Source: Bacteriovoracaceae bacterium (lineage in GTDB: Bacteria; Bdellovibrionota; Bacteriovoracia; Bacteriovoracales; Bacteriovoracaceae). From it: a stretch of 17,214 bases of DNA. The stretch covers positions 1 to 17,214 of the forward strand of contig JAGLCH010000126.1 in NCBI GenBank assembly GCA_023146355.1, in the 5' to 3' direction. The stretch's first letter is position 1; each line of letters begins with the position of its first letter. Both the position numbers and the translations under genes were made by a program. Shown here one piece after another: positions 1 through 7,347 of the stretch. The notes under the pieces were generated by a model. It did no database searches. It saw nothing but the letters and a program-made list of their open reading frames with translations, and was not told where the DNA came from.

Positions 1-1070
1 TGAATGAGTTTCACTGATAAATTGACTGAATCAAGATATTCCTTCTTTCCCTTGAAATCCAATTCCTGAAATTTTTTATCCGAAATACCGTTGATTCTAG
101 CGAGTTGATCTCTATTATGTGAAATATCGTGAAAGAGCGACATATAACATAAGTTTTCTAGCTCGTGCTTTGATGCTGTTTTTAAATGCTTAAGAATTCC
201 ACATCCAATAATTGAAACTACATAAGAATGGTCGAAAATAAAATCCTTCCCTTTCTTATTCTTAATATCAAAATAAGATGCCTGTTCTTTATTCTCTAAA
301 ATCTTATGTATCGTTGCACTTGTAACTTCTGATGCTACATTTATTGTATTTTGGGAAATTCCAAATTCCTCAATCAAAAATTTAAGTGCCTTATGCCCCT
401 TCGACCATTGATCAAACTCAGAGGTTTCTGATGGAGTTATAACTCTTTCAAGAAAGGCGCAATCTCCTTCTTTTGCATCATAGCGATCGAACTCCGAGCG
501 GCCCACATAGAAATGGCGGACTCCACGGACAAGATACTTTTCAATATCATCAATGCTATATAGGCTGCCTGCAGAGAGAATTTTAATCAGCTTGCTGGAA
601 GATAAACGCAGAAAAATATCTGTAAGTGTACGACCATAGGGAATGAAGTAGGCAGATTTCACCTTTACAAAGTTACTGTCGATTGTAGTTTCTGAAAACT
701 TGCGATTATAAACAAGCGATCCCACCTTATCAACGATATCATCTAGCTCGACTGGCATTAAGAAGTGAAAGATATTTTCAGAGTCTTCAATTCCATTCAT
801 ACCTATCTCTTCCGTCGAGATGGAAGTTATAAGAACCAGAGGAATATTTAGGTCTTGTTGCTGGTAAAATGCCAAAAACTCATCAGAAGAACAAGTGGGT
901 TTAAGCTCATAGCAACTGAGAATTACATCGTAGGAGTCGCAGGTACAAAACTTGATTGCCTCTTCAGCATTTTCTGCTTCTGTAACAGCAATATTTGATC
1001 CTAAGTTCTCGAAAACAGTGGAGTAAAGCTGTCTTAAATTTTCATCACACTCAAGTATAAGAATTTTCAT
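1..1070 (-). CDS. Degenerate receiver plus HD-domain signalling protein (3' end outside window)
   Basis: An open frame without stops starts at ATG 1070-1068 and runs off the left edge after 356 codons, so the C-terminus is missing. Residues 1-120 have the length and strand/helix pattern of a response-regulator receiver, starting MKILILECDEN. Aligned by eye to Spo0F/CheY, the acidic pair is E7-C8, the phospho-acceptor Asp is C53 (DVILSCYEL), Thr82 is kept, and the conserved Lys is M105 (HFLMPVE). Normal Asp phosphorylation is therefore unlikely. Residues about 135-200 form an unrecognised middle region. Residues about 278-325 resemble an HD phosphohydrolase core, with H281 and the pair H314-D315, but the usual HDIGK reads HDISH. 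Whether a GYP motif follows cannot be seen. The likely role is intracellular signalling, perhaps cyclic-di-GMP or HDOD-like regulation; the substrate is unknown. No strong Shine-Dalgarno site precedes the start. It is separated from tig by a terminator, so it is probably transcribed alone. Confidence 0.72.
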   Translation of the reverse strand, partial: MKILILECDENLRQLYSTVFENLGSNIAVTEAENAEEAIKFCTCDSYDVILSCYELKPTCSSDEFLAFYQQQDLNIPLVLITSISTEEIGMNGIEDSENIFHFLMPVELDDIVDKVGSLVYNRKFSETTIDSNFVKVKSAYFIPYGRTLTDIFLRLSSSKLIKILSAGSLYSIDDIEKYLVRGVRHFYVGRSEFDRYDAKEGDCAFLERVITPSETSEFDQWSKGHKALKFLIEEFGISQNTINVASEVTSATIHKILENKEQASYFDIKNKKGKDFIFDHSYVVSIIGCGILKHLKTASKHELENLCYMSLFHDISHNRDQLARINGISDKKFQELDFKGKKEYLDSVNLSVKLI

Positions 1071-1131
1071 ATTACCAAACCATGCTTTTATAGGTCATAC
1101 ATAGTGGCTTATCGAACATAATCCTCAATAT

Positions 1132-1158
1132 CTTAAGTATCTTAAATACCTTAAGTAT
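1132..1158. repeat. Three tandem 9-bp repeats, CTTAAGTAT type
   Basis: The units are CTTAAGTAT (1132-1140), CTTAAATAC (1141-1149) and CTTAAGTAT (1150-1158). The outer two are identical and the middle one differs at two positions. They overlap an imperfect palindrome, AAATAC-CTTAA-GTATTT (1144-1160). The array lies 62-88 bp upstream of the receiver-HD gene start and just past the tig terminator, so it could be an operator or activator site for that gene. No binding protein can be named. Confidence 0.6.
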
Positions 1159-1174
1159 TTATCCGCCGTAATTA

Positions 1175-1205
1175 CGAAAAAAGGCACCAGAAGGTGCCTC
1201 TTTTT
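1175..1205 (-). terminator. Rho-independent terminator after tig
   Basis: A perfect 7-bp stem, AGGCACC (1182-1188) and GGTGCCT (1193-1199), encloses the loop AGAA. On the minus strand it is followed by a run of six U. It starts about 25 bp past the tig stop codon. The plus-strand reading also ends in a U-rich tract, so it could work in both directions, although no plus-strand gene ends here. Confidence 0.88.
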
Positions 1206-1224
1206 AACAATATTGTTTATTTGT

Positions 1225-2505
1225 TTATTTTACTTTAACTTGTTCAATCAATTTATCAAAAGTTTTCTCTTCTCTAATTGCATACATCAGATTTTTCTTA
1301 ACATTAGCATCAGATGTATAATATTCCTTAACTTGCTCAGCTTCTAGACCTGAAGTCATTGCAGTCTCTGCAATCTTAGCATTTAGGTCATCTTCTGAAG
1401 CTTCAACATTATAATCATTAGCAAGCTTATCTAGAATCAGCCCTGAGCGAACCTGAAACTTAGCTTTCTCTTCAAGGTCACTGGCCCACTTTACAAAGTA
1501 CTCAGCAACCATGTCGTCATTGAAGCCCTGCTGCTTAAGATTCTTAGTCAGATCTTCTTTTAAATGTGTCTCCTGTTGAGTAACAAGTGCACTAGGAACA
1601 TCAAAACTGTTCTCTGAAATAAGTTTCTCAAGAATTTCTTGCTGAAGCTTCTCTTTTACTTGTTTTTCTTTTTGAGCAAAAAGTGATGCTTTGTTTTTCT
1701 CTTCAAAGTTAGCTACAGATTCGTATCCAAACTCTACTGCCATTTCGTCAGTGAAGTCTGGGTAAATCTTTTCTTTTATTTCAAGAAGTTTTACTTCAAA
1801 TTTTACTTGAGCATTCTGAAGTTCCTCAGAGTGGTAGTTTTCAGGAAAAGTAAGTTCAATTACTTTTTCTTCACCTTTTTTCATTCCAAGCATTCCTTCT
1901 TCAAATCCTGGGATGAACTGCCCCGAACCGATCTCAAGAACAAATTCCTCACCTTTCATACTTTCAGGCTTCTCTCCATCTGGAGTAATTCCTTGAAAGT
2001 CCATAACCGCGAAGACACCTTCTTTAACTTTCGTATTTCCGTTACATGGAGTCATCTCTGCTTTTGAAGCAAGATAGCTTTTCTTAATCTCTTCAACATC
2101 ACTAGTTTTAACTTCAACACTATCTTTCTTGAAAGAAAGTTTGCTCATATCTTTAATATCAAATGATGGGAAAATTTCTACTTTGGCCTCAAAAGTTACA
2201 CTTTTTCCTGCTTCGTAGTTAACATTTTCAAGCGAAGGGTAACCAACAACTTTGAGTGTTTCGGTGTTGATTGCTTCAAAAAGTTGGTTTTGAACAAATC
2301 GATTAAGAGCATCATTTTCAACCTGACCACCGTAGAACTTCTCTACCATTGCCATAGGAGCTTTACCTTTTCTGAAACCCTTAAGGCTTGCTTCTTTTCG
2401 TTTTGTTTGTAACTCAGCTTTGATCTCTTTTGCTAGATCTAGCTTTTCAAATGTGAATGATAACTTCTTTGTACAACCATTTAGATCTTCAATCTTGTAA
2501 GACAT
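1225..2505 (-). CDS. tig: Trigger factor, ribosome-bound chaperone and prolyl isomerase
   Basis: Trigger factor binds the ribosome at the nascent-chain exit and helps new proteins fold. At 426 residues it matches the family length (about 430). The N-terminal ribosome-binding domain carries the signature GFRKGKAP (residues 43-50), followed by the helix region VEKFYGG. An FKBP-type peptidyl-prolyl isomerase domain spans about 160-245, including GSGQFIPGFEEGMLGMKKGE. The remaining 180 residues are a charged helical C-terminal chaperone domain. The start is supported by the Shine-Dalgarno sequence AAGGAAG a few bases upstream of ATG 2505. It has its own promoter and terminator, so it is probably a single-gene unit. 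In many bacteria tig precedes clpP-clpX, but here the next gene downstream is the receiver-HD gene. No key motif appears missing. Confidence 0.97.
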   Translation of the reverse strand: MSYKIEDLNGCTKKLSFTFEKLDLAKEIKAELQTKRKEASLKGFRKGKAPMAMVEKFYGGQVENDALNRFVQNQLFEAINTETLKVVGYPSLENVNYEAGKSVTFEAKVEIFPSFDIKDMSKLSFKKDSVEVKTSDVEEIKKSYLASKAEMTPCNGNTKVKEGVFAVMDFQGITPDGEKPESMKGEEFVLEIGSGQFIPGFEEGMLGMKKGEEKVIELTFPENYHSEELQNAQVKFEVKLLEIKEKIYPDFTDEMAVEFGYESVANFEEKNKASLFAQKEKQVKEKLQQEILEKLISENSFDVPSALVTQQETHLKEDLTKNLKQQGFNDDMVAEYFVKWASDLEEKAKFQVRSGLILDKLANDYNVEASEDDLNAKIAETAMTSGLEAEQVKEYYTSDANVKKNLMYAIREEKTFDKLIEQVKVK

Positions 2506-2573
2506 ATTACTTCCTTTGAACTATATTAACGCGTCTAGTTATATCAATTTAGATCGCTTTGAACGATAGCGAA

Positions 2574-2602
2574 AAAATAGCGATTTCAGGCCAAAAAGTC
2601 AA
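2574..2602 (-). promoter_or_regulatory. Likely sigma-70 type promoter for tig
   Basis: On the minus strand, a -35 box TTGACT (2602-2597) and a -10 box TATTTT (2579-2574) are separated by exactly 17 bp. Transcription would start near 2567 and give a leader of about 60 nt before the tig ATG. The short repeat ATAGCGA occurs at 2566-2572 and 2577-2583, overlapping the -10 box and start site. This is assigned by eye from consensus match only. Confidence 0.6.
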
Positions 2603-2618
2603 TGATTGCGGGGATAAA

Positions 2619-3380
2619 TCAGTAGATAACTTCCATAAGGTACAAACCGCAGGGTGGCGCTACTGCACCAAGCTTCCCACTTCCCTTGCCTTCAAGTGAT
2701 TGAATGAGCTGTGCAGGGCCTACTTTCCCCCTCCCAATATTCCAAAGAGTACCAACCATCAGCCTCACCATCTGCTTCATAAAGCCTGAACCACTCACGC
2801 TAAAGCAATAGTACTCTTTAGCACCAGAAATAGTGTCCACTTTTTTTATTGATAACGTACAACTGAATATTGTACGGATTGTGCTTTTGATCGGTGTCCC
2901 TGTGCAATAAAAGTCTTTAAAATCATGCTGTCCTATAAACAATTGGCATGCATCTATCATTTTCTGATGATCTGTATCAAATCGAAAGCGGGATACCTGC
3001 TCTCGATCAAAAGGATCCACGGTTTTTGCAAAGTAATAATCATACCTCTTAGACTTGGCATGAAATGTTGGGTGGAAATCATGGGAACAATAGGAGACGC
3101 TGGAAACTCTTATATCTCGCGGTAGCGTCGAATTAAGGCCAGCACATAGCCCCTCTGGGGCAATATCAATTGGTAACACTGCCTTTGCAACTTGAGCGAT
3201 AGCATGGACACCAGCATCAGTTCTTCCCGAGCCCAACGTTCTTATTTGATCACTTTTGGCAATCTTAGCAAGAGCTGTATTTAGCTCCTGCTGAATTGTC
3301 TGCGAAGGGGAATTATTTTGAGTTTGCCATCCATAGTAGTTAGCACCATTATAATTAATGACGAGCTTGTAACTGTACAT
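2619..3380 (-). CDS. truA: tRNA pseudouridine synthase A (positions 38-40)
   Basis: TruA converts uridines 38-40 in the tRNA anticodon stem-loop to pseudouridine, acting in the cytoplasm. The protein has 253 residues, close to the usual 250-270. The opening YKLVINYNGANYYGWQTQ is typical of the family. The catalytic Asp55 lies in GSGRTDAGVHA (residues 50-60). Further family motifs are FHPTFHAKSKRYDYYF and, near the C-terminus, GSGFMKQMVRLMVGTLWNIGRG. The ATG at 3380 lies two bases past the stop of the preceding barrel-protein gene, with no clear Shine-Dalgarno site, so translation may be coupled to that gene. It appears to be the last gene of the pyrH-truA cluster. No convincing hairpin terminator was found downstream, where the tig promoter begins. 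Confidence 0.96.
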   Translation of the reverse strand: MYSYKLVINYNGANYYGWQTQNNSPSQTIQQELNTALAKIAKSDQIRTLGSGRTDAGVHAIAQVAKAVLPIDIAPEGLCAGLNSTLPRDIRVSSVSYCSHDFHPTFHAKSKRYDYYFAKTVDPFDREQVSRFRFDTDHQKMIDACQLFIGQHDFKDFYCTGTPIKSTIRTIFSCTLSIKKVDTISGAKEYYCFSVSGSGFMKQMVRLMVGTLWNIGRGKVGPAQLIQSLEGKGSGKLGAVAPPCGLYLMEVIY

Positions 3381-3382
3381 TT

Positions 3383-4348
3383 CTAGAAATACTCAAAGGT
3401 AAACCCAGCACCCATGGAGGCTCCGGATATTGAAAAATCGTCTTGGAAATTATTAAAACTGTCATATCTTCCCTCTAAACTGAGAAAAGCATTCGTTACA
3501 TTATAGGCCCGAAACATTTTTTGCCCTGATCCCACAAACATATTAGAAAGACTAATTCTAAGAGCAGCGCGAGCAGAGTAACCATAGCTTACTTGGTTAA
3601 CATTTTTGCCATCTTCATTCTCATTAAAGTCACTTCGATTCTGAAGAAGAATCATTCCTGCTGGCCCACCTGAGGCATACAACTTGGAAAACTTCCAAAG
3701 AGGGATTGCAACGGCAAGATGAGCATCAATAGGTATAGTCCAAAGTTTAAATGTTGTATTACTCATTGTCTGAGCAGAGCTAAACTGACCTCGCCCAGAG
3801 CGAAATCCAATTCCAGTACCTAGAGAATAACCGATTTCAAAAGAACTCATTCGTTCAACAAACTTATCAAAATGTATGAGAATCCCCCCTAGGTCGCGCG
3901 TTTGCTCAGAATCAAACATTGAGGAATAGGCCGAATTATTACTTTTGTGATTGAGGCGAAAATAGCTGAAGCTAAATGATCCTGATCCGCTTCGATAGTA
4001 TTTTTCAAAAAGCTCACTCTTAGAAATACTTATAAGCTCTGTTGAATCATCATATTTCCCCATCGGCTCTTGAACATTTTTTAGTTGCTCGCGCTTTTCT
4101 TTTTTTGAACCTACAAGCTCTGGCGTCATTCCTGGAATGGCATAAGTCTCAGGATCAATAGTAGACATGGTTTCAAGGTAATCGTTTGTATTGCTTAAAT
4201 AAGCTGATTTTTGAGGGGAGTCATTCTTGCGCTGCTCTTCTCCTTGCTCTCCGTCTAGCTGCCCTGCAAGGTATTGCCCGGCATCATATGCAAGGGCACA
4301 GTTAAATCCTGTAAGAAGTACAGTTAATACTAGAAAGCTACTCTTCAT
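3383..4348 (-). CDS. Predicted outer-membrane beta-barrel protein, function unknown
   Basis: The family is not recognised. The chosen start, ATG 4348, gives 321 residues and opens with a clean signal peptide, MKSSFLVLTVLLTGFNCALA, followed by YDAGQ. An ATG six bases upstream (4354) is an alternative, and the frame stays open to ATG 4414, but those extra residues would hide the signal peptide. After a polar segment (about residues 30-120 of the mature protein) come alternating aromatic and polar stretches suggesting beta-strands, such as GSFSFSYFRLNH, and the protein ends AGFTFEYF. A C-terminal Phe is the usual mark for BamA-dependent barrel insertion. The gene overlaps the 3' end of pssA by 11 bp and lies two bases before truA. 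Neither chosen ATG has a properly spaced Shine-Dalgarno, so translation is probably coupled to pssA. A role at the cell surface is inferred only from these features. Confidence 0.75.
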   Translation of the reverse strand: MKSSFLVLTVLLTGFNCALAYDAGQYLAGQLDGEQGEEQRKNDSPQKSAYLSNTNDYLETMSTIDPETYAIPGMTPELVGSKKEKREQLKNVQEPMGKYDDSTELISISKSELFEKYYRSGSGSFSFSYFRLNHKSNNSAYSSMFDSEQTRDLGGILIHFDKFVERMSSFEIGYSLGTGIGFRSGRGQFSSAQTMSNTTFKLWTIPIDAHLAVAIPLWKFSKLYASGGPAGMILLQNRSDFNENEDGKNVNQVSYGYSARAALRISLSNMFVGSGQKMFRAYNVTNAFLSLEGRYDSFNNFQDDFSISGASMGAGFTFEYF

Positions 4349-5111
4349 CCTCATCAGTATCAATGTCTGCTCCCCATGCAAAGATATCTCCTGGCCTACC
4401 GCCTCTAACAACAAAGGAAATCAGTGACCAGATAGTATATAAGCTAATTATAACGCCAACCATAAGCTCTTCATACAAGAAGATTAGGCAAAGTGCTAAA
4501 AAGATTAGAGCAAGTACAGAGCGCTTGTGACTGCGCCCCCAAGCAGATGACTTAAATGAACAAAATGGGATATTTGAAATCATAAGAAGAGCATACAAAA
4601 GAATATATCCCGCAGGAATTGCGGGGTGGAATGCAATTTGTGGGAACTCTAAGCTGATCATCACATAACTAATTAACGCAATAGCGCCTCCAGGAATTGG
4701 TAATCCTTGGAAGTAATTCGGGTCGTTGTCAGCAATACTGGCATTAAATCGACCGAGCCTCATGGCACCACAAAGAAGAAATACAAAGGCAACAACCATT
4801 CCGGGTCGGCCTAGATCTACAAAAAAACGGTTATACATTAAAAGAGCAGGAGCAATACCAAAAGAAATGACATCACTTAGAGAATCAAACTGCTCACCAA
4901 AAGCTGACTCAGTACCAGTTAGTCGTGCAACTCTCCCATCAACAGTATCAAAGATTCCACCGAGAAGCAGAAAGATAGATGCCAAATAAAACTTTCCCTG
5001 CATTGAAAGTATAATCGATCCAAAACCGCAACCGAGATTTAAGGCCGTGAATATATTGGGAAGAAAGAAGGCAAGCTTTCTCGTATCAACTTTTCTTTTA
5101 ATAACATTCAT
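4338..5111 (-). CDS. pssA: CDP-diacylglycerol-serine O-phosphatidyltransferase (type II)
   Basis: This membrane enzyme makes phosphatidylserine from CDP-diacylglycerol and serine, the precursor of phosphatidylethanolamine. The full CDP-alcohol phosphotransferase motif is present, D-x2-DG-x2-AR-x8-G-x3-D-x3-D: D55, D58, G59, A62, R63, G72, D76 and D80. Several hydrophobic segments follow (roughly residues 85-235), and the protein ends in an acidic tail, TDEDEE. The 257-residue length and membrane layout fit the Bacillus-type PssA rather than the E. coli phospholipase-D-like enzyme. A close alternative is another alcohol phosphotransferase such as phosphatidylglycerophosphate synthase, but the N-terminal LPNIFTALNLGCGFGS block is typical of PssA. 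Start ATG 5111 is preceded by AAAGGA at a suitable distance. The 64-bp gap after tsaB is the widest in the cluster. Its substrate is made by CdsA, encoded in the same cluster. Confidence 0.9.
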   Translation of the reverse strand: MNVIKRKVDTRKLAFFLPNIFTALNLGCGFGSIILSMQGKFYLASIFLLLGGIFDTVDGRVARLTGTESAFGEQFDSLSDVISFGIAPALLMYNRFFVDLGRPGMVVAFVFLLCGAMRLGRFNASIADNDPNYFQGLPIPGGAIALISYVMISLEFPQIAFHPAIPAGYILLYALLMISNIPFCSFKSSAWGRSHKRSVLALIFLALCLIFLYEELMVGVIISLYTIWSLISFVVRGGRPGDIFAWGADIDTDEDEE

Positions 5112-5175
5112 CTATTGTCCTTTATTCATTCACTATACGATATTGTTAGATAATAACGAACAAATGGCTAAAAGA

Positions 5176-5793
5176 CTACTTTCTGCAGGGGCGAAACTCA
5201 TCTTCAAGTGAACGATAGTAGTAGATTTCTGTCACTGAATCATCCTCAATTATTTTAGGAAAAATTTTCTCAGGGCAACTTTTCAGTATTGAGGAGCTAA
5301 AGAATGTATCTAAAAAGACGCTGTCGCTTTCAAAGTTAGTAAAGATTTTATTGCCAACGGAAAGCTTATCGTGAAGGAATTCTTTTGCTTCCTCCTCAAG
5401 TTTTAAGTGCTTGGTAGTTTTTCCATTTTCTACTTCAAGTATAAAAGTCTCGCCTTTAAAAGCGTTGGCATACCAGCAATAGTTTTTTTCACCTAGTAAC
5501 TGTGGAACATCAAAATGATAAACGCCGTATGATTTTATATTGCTCCATTCTAGAATCTGAGAAATTCCATCTGAAACCCTCATTCCGGTATAGGAGCCAG
5601 GACCTGCGACTTGAATGACTCCATCAAGACTAGCAAGATCGATACTGTGCTTTTTACTTAACTCATGAATGAGTCCATGGATCTTAGCTGAGCTCTTTCT
5701 CTCTTCACTTTCATAATATTCAATCCACTCAAACTTCTCGCTCAGTAGTCCAACGATAAGATGATCAGTAGTGTCTAGAAAAAGATATGCCAT
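5176..5793 (-). CDS. tsaB: tRNA t6A37 biosynthesis protein TsaB
   Basis: TsaB is the non-catalytic partner of TsaD in the TsaBDE complex that places threonylcarbamoyladenosine at tRNA position 37. The N-terminal ASKHA-type fold starts MAYLFLDTTD and carries the family motif GPGSYTGMR (residues 64-72), followed by RVSDGISQIL. The C-terminal half is divergent. At 205 residues it is shorter than E. coli TsaB (231), which is within family variation. Its ATG shares one base with the rseP stop codon (TAATG, base 5793), a classic sign of translational coupling. It sits between membrane-protease and phospholipid genes, which is unusual company but common for tRNA-modification genes in compact operons. 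No tsaD or tsaE is in the window, so its partners must be encoded elsewhere. Confidence 0.9.
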   Translation of the reverse strand: MAYLFLDTTDHLIVGLLSEKFEWIEYYESEERKSSAKIHGLIHELSKKHSIDLASLDGVIQVAGPGSYTGMRVSDGISQILEWSNIKSYGVYHFDVPQLLGEKNYCWYANAFKGETFILEVENGKTTKHLKLEEEAKEFLHDKLSVGNKIFTNFESDSVFLDTFFSSSILKSCPEKIFPKIIEDDSVTEIYYYRSLEDEFRPCRK

Positions 5794-7331
5794 TAAAAGA
5801 AAAACCTTGTTACATCATTAAAAATTGCACTAATCATTAACAAAAGGAGCAAAGAAAGTCCAATTTGCTGAGCTATCTCAACCTTTCGATTCGAAAGAGG
5901 TCCGCGATTTACAAACTCCAAAATAATAAAAAGTATATGCCCACCATCCAAGACCGGTATCGGAAAGAGATTAATTAATGCGAGATTAACAGAAACTATT
6001 GCCATAAATTGCATAAAAAATGAAAAGCTCATTCTGAATGTATCAGATGCATACTTCCCAATCATCAACGGCCCACCAACATTTTTAAACGATACCTTCG
6101 CGCTTAGCAGTTGGATAATGCCACTAAATGTTTTACTAATAGCATCGCCTGTTTTGAAAAAAGCACTCGAGGCAGAGTCAATTAGTCCCTTTGGAGCAAG
6201 AGTCCGGTATGAGGGAGGAAGAAAAATTGCAGCACTTTGAACTCCAATCATCTTTCGAACAACACCTTCATACTCCATTTCTTTGGGAATAACTTTATAG
6301 GTTTTCTGGGCTCCATTGCGGATTACGGTTACCATTAAATGTGGCCTTTCTGAGTTGACTTGCATTCGAAGATCTTCAAATGAAACTATCTTCTTCCCAC
6401 CAATTGCATAGAGCAAGTCGCCAACTTCAATTCCCACTGCCTTCGCAGCAGAGTCCGCCGTTAGATCTTCTACCAAAAGATCAAGAGGGTAATGAGATGA
6501 CTTAACTAGGGCATCATTTAAATTTTTCCCACGGATAGTTTTCTTCGTAGTCAGGTCTGCAACGCTATTTACGGCATCAATCGCCTGAAATAGATAAAAC
6601 TCTTTATTTGATGAGAGTGCCAACTCTTCCATCGAAGTCATCCAATTAACAGTGGATGGAGATGTGGACACGGCATATTTCATTCCAGCAGCATCGATAA
6701 CAATAGGCATCCGGAAAAGAGCTGGAGCCTTTTGAAATTCTGCGAAAAATACTTTTCCAGACATTTCGATTGGAATTGAAACTTCATCTTTGTTTCTGAA
6801 AACGGATATACTTTTGATATAGGAAGTGTCGTCAACAGAGATGTCTGTTGGTGACTCAATTATACTTTCATTAATTTGTGATAGAACATCAGCAGTGCGT
6901 ACGCCTTTGCTGTATAATATGGAGTTTTCCCCAACAAGACCAAACTTTACCTCGGGAAGTTTTTCCCCCCCGACTGCCAAGAAGAAGTAGATAATAAAAG
7001 CAAAAATAAAATTAAAAAGTGGACCTCCAAATACAATCCAGAAACGCTGCCACTTATTTTTATAGACCAAGCTACGGTCTTTTTCTTCTTGAGGAATTTC
7101 GTCTTTATCCAGCATACTCTCGCCAAACATCTTAACGTATCCTCCAAATGGAATCAGAGAAATACAGTACTGTGTCTCCCCCCACTTCACTTTTAGAAGT
7201 TTCGGCCCAAATCCAATAGAGAAGGTGTCGACCCTTACTCGAAAGAGCTTAGCAAAAAAGAAATGCCCCAACTCGTGAAAAAATACAAGAGGAAAAAGGA
7301 AGAGAATAAAAATACCAATTTTTTCAATCAT
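5793..7331 (-). CDS. rseP: Site-2 intramembrane zinc metalloprotease RseP
   Basis: RseP is an inner-membrane protease that cleaves transmembrane segments, typically anti-sigma factors in envelope stress control and leftover signal peptides. The zinc site HELGH (H19, E20, H23) lies in the first transmembrane helix. The second metal-site motif NLFPIPVLDG (454-463, with D462) lies near the C-terminus. Other family blocks are GGYVKMFGE (63-71), FGGPLFNFIFAF (101-112) and VGGPLMIGKYAS (418-429). A clear PDZ domain covers about 284-362 (GIEVGDLLYAIGGKKI). The stretch 125-280 is where the first PDZ normally lies but is hard to recognise. At 512 residues it is longer than E. coli RseP (450). The start is 16 bp past cdsA, with a weak Shine-Dalgarno. 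In many bacteria dxr precedes this gene and bamA follows it; neither is present here. Confidence 0.95.
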   Translation of the reverse strand: MIEKIGIFILFLFPLVFFHELGHFFFAKLFRVRVDTFSIGFGPKLLKVKWGETQYCISLIPFGGYVKMFGESMLDKDEIPQEEKDRSLVYKNKWQRFWIVFGGPLFNFIFAFIIYFFLAVGGEKLPEVKFGLVGENSILYSKGVRTADVLSQINESIIESPTDISVDDTSYIKSISVFRNKDEVSIPIEMSGKVFFAEFQKAPALFRMPIVIDAAGMKYAVSTSPSTVNWMTSMEELALSSNKEFYLFQAIDAVNSVADLTTKKTIRGKNLNDALVKSSHYPLDLLVEDLTADSAAKAVGIEVGDLLYAIGGKKIVSFEDLRMQVNSERPHLMVTVIRNGAQKTYKVIPKEMEYEGVVRKMIGVQSAAIFLPPSYRTLAPKGLIDSASSAFFKTGDAISKTFSGIIQLLSAKVSFKNVGGPLMIGKYASDTFRMSFSFFMQFMAIVSVNLALINLFPIPVLDGGHILFIILEFVNRGPLSNRKVEIAQQIGLSLLLLLMISAIFNDVTRFFF

Positions 7332-7347
7332 GTGGATCTCGAATAGA

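Noticed and set aside
4349..4414. Longer N-terminus for the barrel protein starting at 4414
   Set aside because: It would place 22 residues in front of a clear signal peptide and extend the overlap with pssA to 77 bp.
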